Under the pieces are notes generated by a model that was not told where the DNA came from, ran no database searches, and saw only the letters and a program-made list of their open reading frames with translations. A program made the translations under genes and the position numbers. Of a stretch of DNA of 64,000 nucleotides, positions 58,058 to 64,000 are shown in pieces. The DNA is from Sodalis sp. dw_96. GTDB taxonomy: Bacteria; Pseudomonadota; Gammaproteobacteria; Enterobacterales; Enterobacteriaceae. Position 1 is the stretch's first letter, and each line of letters begins with the position of its first letter. The stretch is taken from assembly GCF_018449575.1 (NCBI RefSeq), contig NZ_JAAVUT010000002.1, positions 62,001 to 126,000 on the forward strand, read 5' to 3'.

Positions 58058-58587
58058 CGATACTGCTCCAATAGCGAACCGATACCTTCCGGCGTCAGAT
58101 GAACGTGCGTATCGTCGTCGATCATCATGGTCGGCCCCTTATCGCAATTTCCCAGGCAGCAGGTGGGCAGCAGAGTAAAACGCCCGTCCCCGGTGGTCTG
58201 GCCCGGTTTTATATTGAGGGACTGTTCCAACGCGGCCTGAATGCCCTGATAACCGGTGATGTGGCATACCACGCTGTCGCAATAACGGATAATATGCCGC
58301 CCCACCGGCTGGCGGAAAATCTGACTATAAAAGGTGGCGACCCCTTCCACATCGCTGCCGGGGATGCCCAACACCTCGGCGATGGCGTCAATGGCGCCGT
58401 CCGGCACCCAGCCGCGCTGCTTTTGCACGATTTTCAGCGCTTCGATGGAAACGGCGCGGGCATCTTCGTAATGCTGTTTTTCATGTTCTATGGCATCACG
58501 CTCAAGGGCGCTCAGCGCAAAAACTTCGGCTGCGGCCGGCTGGCCGGACGCAACGGTCTGTTCATGGGTGGCTTTAGATTCTGGCAT
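58054..58587 (-). CDS. nuoE: NADH-quinone oxidoreductase subunit E
   Basis: Thioredoxin-like subunit with the 2Fe-2S cluster N1a; the Cys ligands lie in [16 protein letters not shown] and [18 protein letters not shown]. 177 residues; the N-terminal extension ([17 protein letters not shown]) is a little longer than in E. coli (166). Two bases follow nuoCD. Confidence 0.97.
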   Translation of the reverse strand: MPESKATHEQTVASGQPAAAEVFALSALERDAIEHEKQHYEDARAVSIEALKIVQKQRGWVPDGAIDAIAEVLGIPGSDVEGVATFYSQIFRQPVGRHIIRYCDSVVCHITGYQGIQAALEQSLNIKPGQTTGDGRFTLLPTCCLGNCDKGPTMMIDDDTHVHLTPEGIGSLLEQYR

Positions 58588-58589
58588 AA

Positions 58590-60404
58590 TTAGCGGTCCA
58601 CATCTGACATAACAAAATCGATACTGCCCAGATAAACGATGAGATCGGAAACCAGGCTGCCGCGTATAACCGAAGGTATCTGCTGGAGATGCGGGAAACT
58701 CGGCGTGCGGATACGGGTCCGGTAACTCATGGTGCTGCCGTCGCTGGTCAGGTAATAGCTGTTGATACCCTTGGTAGCCTCGATCATCTGGAAAGACTCG
58801 TTGGCCGGCATCACCGGTCCCCAGGACACCTGGAGAAAGTGGGTAATCAACGTCTCGATATGCTGCAACGTGCGTTCTTTAGGCGGCGGCGTGGTCAGGG
58901 GATGAGCGGCCTTGAACGGCCCTTCCGGCATATTATCCAGGCACTGCTGAAGAATACGCATGCTCTGGCGCATCTCCTCGACCTTAAGCATGACGCGGCT
59001 GTAACAGTCGCTGATGCCGTCGCCCACCGGCACTTCGAAATCAAAATTCTCATACCCCGAATAGGGCCGCCATTTGCGCACGTCAAAGGAGATGCCGGTG
59101 GCGCGCAGCGCAGCGCCGGTCACCCCCCAATCCAATGCTTCCTGGGCGCCATAAGCGGCGACGCCCTCGGCCCGTCCGCGCAGCACGCTGTTTTTCAGCG
59201 CCGCTTTCACGTAGGAATCGAGGCGTTTGGGCAGCCACTCGAGGAAAGTACGCAGCAATCCGTCCCAGCCGCGGGGAAGATCGTGGGCCACGCCGCCGAT
59301 GCGGAACCAGGCCGGATGCATGCGAAAGCCGGTAATGGCTTCCACCACGTCATAGATTTTCTGGCGATCGGTAAAGGCCAGGAATACCGGCGTCATACCG
59401 CCGATATCCTGAATGTAGGTGCTGATGTACAGCAGGTGGCTATTGATGCGAAACAGCTCGGAGAGCATCACGCGAATCACGTTTACCCGGTCCGGGACCA
59501 CGATACCGGCCAGTTTTTCCACCGCCAGCACGTAAGGCATTTCATTGACGCATCCCCCCAGGTATTCAACCCGATCGGTATAGGGGATATAACTGTGCCA
59601 GGATTGCCGCTCGCCCATCTTTTCCGCGCCGCGGTGGTGATAACCGATATCGGGGACACAGTCGACAATCTCTTCGCCGTCCAGCTGCAAAATAATACGA
59701 AACGCCCCGTGCGCCGAGGGATGGTTAGGACCGAGATTCAAAAACATGAAGTCTTCGTTCTCGCGGCTGCGCTTCATGCCCCAATCCTCGGGTTTGAAGG
59801 TCAGTCCTTCCATTTCCAAGTCCTGCTTCTGCTTGGTGAGCGTGAAGGGATCGAATTCGGTGGCCCGCGCGGGATAATCTTTGCGCAGCGGATGGCCTTG
59901 CCAGCTTTTAGGCATCATGATCCGGGTCAAATGGGGATGGCCGTCGAAGGTCATGCCGAACATCTCCCAGGTTTCACGTTCGTACCAATTGGCGTTGGGG
60001 AAAATTTTGGTGACGGTGGGCAGATGCATGTCGCTTTCCGACAACGCCACCTTGAGCATGACGTCCCGGTTCCGTTCGATGGAAATCAGGTGATAAAACA
60101 CGGTGAAGTCCGCCGCCGGCAAGCCTTCGCGATGAGAACGCAAACGCTCGTCCACCCCATGCAGATCGTATAGCATCACATAGGGCTTCGGCAGTTTTTT
60201 CAGGAACAGCAGGACGTCGAGAATCTGCTCGCGCTTGGCCCATACCACCGGAATGCCCGTACGGGTGGGCTGTACTGTGAAGGCATCCGGGCCGAAACGG
60301 TCACGCAATTCGCCGATAACCGGATCATCAAGGTGATCGCGAGTTTGCCAGGCCGGCTGGGCGAGGTTTTGCGTCATCAACTCTGTCATAGTTTTTTTCA
60401 CCAA
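58590..60404 (-). CDS. nuoC: Fused NADH-quinone oxidoreductase subunit C/D
   Basis: Fused NuoCD, as in E. coli. The first ~190 residues are NuoC ([38 protein letters not shown]), followed by NuoD with the quinone-site [15 protein letters not shown] and [15 protein letters not shown], ending [18 protein letters not shown]. 604 residues (E. coli 600). Good match to the start [16 protein letters not shown]. Confidence 0.97.
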   Translation of the reverse strand: MVKKTMTELMTQNLAQPAWQTRDHLDDPVIGELRDRFGPDAFTVQPTRTGIPVVWAKREQILDVLLFLKKLPKPYVMLYDLHGVDERLRSHREGLPAADFTVFYHLISIERNRDVMLKVALSESDMHLPTVTKIFPNANWYERETWEMFGMTFDGHPHLTRIMMPKSWQGHPLRKDYPARATEFDPFTLTKQKQDLEMEGLTFKPEDWGMKRSRENEDFMFLNLGPNHPSAHGAFRIILQLDGEEIVDCVPDIGYHHRGAEKMGERQSWHSYIPYTDRVEYLGGCVNEMPYVLAVEKLAGIVVPDRVNVIRVMLSELFRINSHLLYISTYIQDIGGMTPVFLAFTDRQKIYDVVEAITGFRMHPAWFRIGGVAHDLPRGWDGLLRTFLEWLPKRLDSYVKAALKNSVLRGRAEGVAAYGAQEALDWGVTGAALRATGISFDVRKWRPYSGYENFDFEVPVGDGISDCYSRVMLKVEEMRQSMRILQQCLDNMPEGPFKAAHPLTTPPPKERTLQHIETLITHFLQVSWGPVMPANESFQMIEATKGINSYYLTSDGSTMSYRTRIRTPSFPHLQQIPSVIRGSLVSDLIVYLGSIDFVMSDVDR

Positions 60405-60486
60405 ATTAAGGCTGTACCGGCGTCATGCCATTGAGCGCGTTAACTGATTATGGCCGACAAATGTCTGGTTGCTTCGCGCTTTAAAA

Positions 60487-61179
60487 CTAAATTTCGTCGG
60501 GGGAACGCAGGTTGGTTACCGCGATTCGTTCACCCTGCTTGCGATCGCGTTCCGACTGCATATTGGCGCGATAGACCCCTTGGTCGCCCACCACCCAAGA
60601 TAAGGGCCGCCGCTCCTTGCCGATAGATTCCTTCAACAGCAGCAATGCCTGGATATAAGCTTCGGGACGCGGAGGACAACCGGGAATATACACATCCACC
60701 GGCAGGAATTTGTCCACGCCCTGCACCACCGAATAAATGTCATACATGCCGCCGGAATTCGCGCAGGCACCCATGGAAATCACCCATTTCGGCTCAAGCA
60801 TCTGATCATACAGGCGCTGGATAACCGGGGCCATTTTGGTGAAAGGTGTGCCGGCGATGACCATGAAATCCGCCTGGCGCGGTGAGGCGCGGATAACCTC
60901 GGAACCGAAGCGCGCCACATCGTGCACCGCGGTGAAAGAGGTGGTCATTTCAACGTAACAGCAAGAAAGACCGAAGTTATAGGGCCAAAGAGAGTTGCCG
61001 CGACCCCAATTCACCGCGTTATGCAACGCGGTTTCAAGCTTGCCGAGAAAGACGCTGCGATTTACCTGCCCATCCCAGGGATCGGCGACGATTTCCTGTT
61101 TTTGCAGCGGATAGCGGTCATTTCCGCTGTTACCGTCTTCGTTATCGTCCGGATTAGCTCGGGTAAGTGTATAATCCAT
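60487..61179 (-). CDS. nuoB: NADH-quinone oxidoreductase subunit B
   Basis: Carries cluster N2, the electron donor to quinone. Ligand Cys pair LSCCYVEM, then [12 protein letters not shown] and PGCPPRPEA. 230 residues (E. coli 220); the extra residues are in an N-terminal NEDGNSGND stretch and a [11 protein letters not shown] insert. The residue after AGT is Pro where E. coli has Cys; this position is not a cluster ligand. Confidence 0.97.
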   Translation of the reverse strand: MDYTLTRANPDDNEDGNSGNDRYPLQKQEIVADPWDGQVNRSVFLGKLETALHNAVNWGRGNSLWPYNFGLSCCYVEMTTSFTAVHDVARFGSEVIRASPRQADFMVIAGTPFTKMAPVIQRLYDQMLEPKWVISMGACANSGGMYDIYSVVQGVDKFLPVDVYIPGCPPRPEAYIQALLLLKESIGKERRPLSWVVGDQGVYRANMQSERDRKQGERIAVTNLRSPDEI

Positions 61180-61194
61180 TTCTTTGCCTCGCTG

Positions 61195-61632
61195 TTACGG
61201 CTGTCGACGTTGGTTTTCGGCGATGTGGCCGGACCGGCGCAGACGCAGGGAACGTTCGGGCGTCCAATCCAGCGCGCCAATCCGCACCAGGTAAACCAAT
61301 CCCGCCAACAACACTAAAATGAAAACGGCTGCTTCGCAAAAGCCGCCCCACCCCACTTCGCGGATAGAAGTCGACCAGGCGTATAGATACAATGCTTCCA
61401 CGTCGAAAATGACGAAAAACATGGCAACCAGGTAATATTTGGCCGAAAGCCGCAATCTTGCGGTTCCAACGGGATCGATACCGGATTCAAACGGGACATT
61501 TTTCGAACGGGCATGGGCTTTTCCGCCCAGGAGATAACCGCCGGATAACATGAAGCAGCAGAGACCGGCGGCGCCAACGAAAAACACGGCGAGTGCCCAA
61601 TAATGGGCGGTGACTTCAGTGGTTATTGACAT
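61195..61632 (-). CDS. nuoA: NADH-quinone oxidoreductase subunit A
   Basis: First gene of the nuo operon: a three-helix membrane subunit with the exposed loop containing [20 protein letters not shown] and the acidic helix [15 protein letters not shown]. 145 residues (E. coli 147). Confidence 0.97.
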   Translation of the reverse strand: MSITTEVTAHYWALAVFFVGAAGLCCFMLSGGYLLGGKAHARSKNVPFESGIDPVGTARLRLSAKYYLVAMFFVIFDVEALYLYAWSTSIREVGWGGFCEAAVFILVLLAGLVYLVRIGALDWTPERSLRLRRSGHIAENQRRQP

Positions 61633-62293
61633 TCTCTTTGCTTACTCATCAAAAGTGGCGTTTGCAGCCTGCTCTTTAACGGCAGTTCGACTCACCACAT
61701 CGATTCATGGGAAGGATTAAAAAAACCGCATAGTGCACTGCAGCCACCGGCAAACACAGTCATTATGTGGGGTTTTTACTCCTTTGCATAACCTTCTGTC
61801 AACTTGGACAAAGGAAACTTCATAGTAATTTACACATGCAATATCTTATTAACATTTGATGCGTAAGTTAGTCGCTTAATCGTGTCAGTTAACGATGAGA
61901 ACGGTCCAACAAACTCATCTGGTAACGAGATAACCTGGAAGACACTATACCATTTTCGCGGGAAATCATGTTATTCCGTGTTTTTGGTAAGGGCAAAATA
62001 TGATCCAGGACACAATTTTGCAACTTTTGACGGTAAAAGTTGCACTTTATGTGCGCCTCGCAACGATTTTTTTTACAGAAACGGCGTTTTGATTTTGATA
62101 TTCATGGATAAAGCACTGCTTAACATTGTCGGCGAATGAAAACGCGGCACCGTAATGGCGCGGGGGAAAGTGGAGAGACTAAAATCGATATTTATAAGAG
62201 CTTCAATTTAATAATTTTATATAATTACCTTTTTAAGAACTTTTAAAAAATTAAGCCCCTTTAATCAGGGGCTTAATCAGCTATATCTCACGA
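61633..62293. other. nuo promoter region between nuoA and lrhA
   Basis: About 660 bp, mostly AT-rich. Both nuoA and lrhA run on the minus strand, so the nuo promoter(s) lie here. The lrhA terminator is at 62243-62276. A CCTTTG...CAAAGG inverted repeat spans about 61781-61815. A plus-strand open frame of 85 codons (61882 on) has poor codon use and no ribosome-binding site, and I do not count it as a gene. Confidence 0.6.
62243..62276 (-). terminator. Intrinsic terminator of lrhA
   Basis: TTAAGCCCC and GGGGCTTAA form a perfect 9-bp stem with an 8-base loop; on the minus strand a T6 tract follows. It ends lrhA before the nuo promoter. Confidence 0.85.
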
Positions 62294-63235
62294 TTATTCG
62301 TCTTTGACGGTGAAGCTTTCACCTTCTCCCTCCCCATCCGCGGCGCGCGGAAATACCGGACTATAGGAGCCGTTACCGGAGTTGATGGCGCTGAAAATCG
62401 CCATGGCCAACTCGTTTTCACATTGAGGATTTTTACACAGAACATACTGCGTATCCGGCAGTACCGGCAATCCGTCGCTTTGCCCGAGGACCCGGAGATC
62501 CGAACTCATCATTTCCACCGGCCTGGCGGTAACCCCGAGACCCGCTTTAACCGCAGCGCGAATAGCCGCCAAGGTGGACGCACTGTATGCGATACGCCAT
62601 GGAATACCCGCTTCCTGTAGAAACTCAATGGCCTGCGTTCGAAACGGACTGGGTTCATCGGAAACCACCAGCGGTATCACATCGCCGGGACTGAAACGGT
62701 AATCGGCGGCGCAATACCACAGGGTGGGGGAAGTCCGCAGGGTGACATGGGGATGTTTTCCCTCGCCCAGCGTGGTGATAGCCAAATCCACTTCCCCGCT
62801 GTTCAGCATTTCCTGCATGAGAGGACTACGTTTGACACAGACATCAATGGACAGTTTCGGGTAAATCCTGGTGACCCTACTGAGCAGGAACGGCAGTATG
62901 GAGTCAGCCGTATCATCAGATGCGCCGATTGTCAGCGAGCCCTGGATGTTGCTGTACATGAGGGACGTGCATGCTTCGTCGTTGTAAAGCAAAATTTTCC
63001 TGGCATAACCAAGCAATTGAATTCCGTGTTCGGTCAAAAGCTTGTTTCGACCATGACGGGCAAACAATTCTTTTCCGACAAGCTGTTCTAATCGTTGCAT
63101 TTGCTGGCTTACAGCCGATTGTGTTCGGCATACTGAAGCTGCTGCGGCCGCAAAGGTGTTAAGATCAGCGACGGCAACAAACGTTCTCAATAAATCAAGA
63201 TCTAGATTGAGCACTGGACGATTTGCATTGGTCAT
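62294..63235 (-). CDS. lrhA: LysR-type regulator LrhA/HexA/PecT
   Basis: Regulator of motility, virulence and surface traits in enterobacteria (LrhA in E. coli, HexA/PecT in soft-rot bacteria). N-terminal winged helix-turn-helix ([40 protein letters not shown]), nearly identical to E. coli LrhA; C-terminal ligand domain with [15 protein letters not shown] and [16 protein letters not shown]. The acidic C-terminus is family-like. 313 residues. Gene position upstream of nuo is conserved. Confidence 0.95.
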   Translation of the reverse strand: MTNANRPVLNLDLDLLRTFVAVADLNTFAAAAASVCRTQSAVSQQMQRLEQLVGKELFARHGRNKLLTEHGIQLLGYARKILLYNDEACTSLMYSNIQGSLTIGASDDTADSILPFLLSRVTRIYPKLSIDVCVKRSPLMQEMLNSGEVDLAITTLGEGKHPHVTLRTSPTLWYCAADYRFSPGDVIPLVVSDEPSPFRTQAIEFLQEAGIPWRIAYSASTLAAIRAAVKAGLGVTARPVEMMSSDLRVLGQSDGLPVLPDTQYVLCKNPQCENELAMAIFSAINSGNGSYSPVFPRAADGEGEGESFTVKDE

Positions 63236-64000
63236 AATATTGTCTTCACTTTTGAATTCTAATTACACACTACTACCCTGGCGTTTCTAAAAATCGCATT
63301 TCCAAGCTATAACCGTATGCAGGTATCCCCCACGTACCTCAACGACAACATTGTCAGTCGTTTCCATAGCCGATACGCACTTAAATCTTGCAGGGACTTT
63401 GCGTTTTACAGGCAAAGCTCATACTTATATAAATAGTGGCTAGTATCGTTGAAACCTAGCGCCCACAACGGATAAAGGGCTAAATTTCACAAGGATATCA
63501 TCTGCATACAGCTAAATGTAAAACAAAGAAAGGCTTAACAGTAAACTAAAACTTAAATGTAATTAATTAAATGGCACGCTCACTTCAATTACAAATGTTG
63601 AATATTAGTGGCTAGGTCGTATTTTTTTATCTCAACCTGCTTTATTTACATAAATTTTTCTTAACTATTGTTTCTACGATCAAAATATAACTCATACCAA
63701 AATTTTCTTACCGGTAAATGTATACCATAAATAGCCACCTTAAACGAAACAACAATAATTTGTAAGCATCAAAAGTTGACCTTTAATTTTCAATGGGAAA
63801 GTGCTCACAAGCCGATGAAGTAGAGATACTTTGCTTGGGTGAAAAGTGTGATAAGTATCATGCTACTTGGCTTCATCCACGCCCACTTACGCTAAAAGGA
63901 ATGCGAAAGGGATATTTACGCAATTTTTCTTAACATCTTAACCGCTGGTAACTAGACCGGTCGCCAACCGACCTCTTTTATCAGAGTAGACCCTATTAGC
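63236..64000. other. Long AT-rich upstream region of lrhA
   Basis: About 765 bp without a credible gene. Long lrhA leaders occur in related genera. A 13-bp direct repeat AATTTTTCTTAAC occurs at 63653 and 63922, and CTTTGC...GCAAAG near 63398-63418 is a short inverted repeat; neither is assigned. No RNA gene recognised. Confidence 0.5.

Noticed and set aside
60820-60860. Loss of a cluster ligand in NuoB (Pro instead of Cys after AGT)
   Set aside because: The N2 ligands (the CC pair, MGACA and PGCPP) are all present; the changed position varies in the family and is not a ligand.
61882-62139. Plus-strand open frame of 85 codons between nuoA and lrhA
   Set aside because: No ribosome-binding site, no recognisable domain, AT-driven composition, and it lies across the expected nuo promoter region.

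Overview
The window is a chromosomal segment of a gamma-proteobacterium of the order Enterobacterales. The backbone genes (ompC-micF, rcsDBC, gyrA, ubiG, nrdAB-yfaE, apbE, a CinA-like gene, men operon, elaB, nuo operon, lrhA) are close relatives of Escherichia coli genes and follow the same general neighbourhood. Coding DNA is GC-rich, intergenic DNA is AT-rich, and several dispersed repeats separate the blocks. This fits a Sodalis/Pectobacteriaceae/Yersiniaceae-like genome better than E. coli itself, but the genus cannot be fixed from the sequence alone.

Layout. 1-2376: an iron-containing alcohol dehydrogenase-like gene with an odd repeat-built tail, converging on a periplasmic ABC substrate-binding protein. 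2502-5868: two adjacent trimeric porins on the minus strand, the second being OmpC with its OmpR box, and the divergent antisense RNA MicF. 6340-7958: a DUF4186 protein and a YbjJ-like MFS transporter lie between micF and rcsD. 7983-14288: the Rcs envelope-stress phosphorelay (rcsD-rcsB, convergent rcsC). 14289-24377: gyrA, ubiG, nrdAB-yfaE with NrdR and DnaA sites, and an MFS transporter. 24974-27148: an AT-richer gene fusing a family 2 glycosyltransferase to an O-antigen-ligase-like membrane domain. 27200-29723: apbE and a CinA-like gene. 29788-37120: complete menaquinone genes menF-D-H-B-C-E, followed by elaB.

37736-45875 holds an eight-gene minus-strand cluster of the FetMP type: FTR1 permease, P19/Tp34 protein, DUF2318 membrane protein, two FtsX-like permeases, an ABC ATPase, a TlpA-like lipoprotein and a c-type cytochrome. 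It has a Fur-like site at the promoter. 46485-61632 is the full 13-gene complex I operon nuoA-N with fused nuoCD, and lrhA (62294-63235) lies upstream of it.

Functionally the window links the respiratory chain (NADH dehydrogenase, menaquinone, ubiquinone), iron import with apparent periplasmic redox parts, deoxynucleotide synthesis, and envelope sensing. The most unusual points are: an RcsD that keeps histidine-kinase H-box and G-box motifs lost in E. coli; a 106-bp tandem repeat array whose hairpin shows a compensatory change; a terminal-inverted-repeat element whose ends co-vary between copies, one copy sitting inside the iron operon; a small cytochrome c with no axial methionine; and the glycosyltransferase-ligase fusion.
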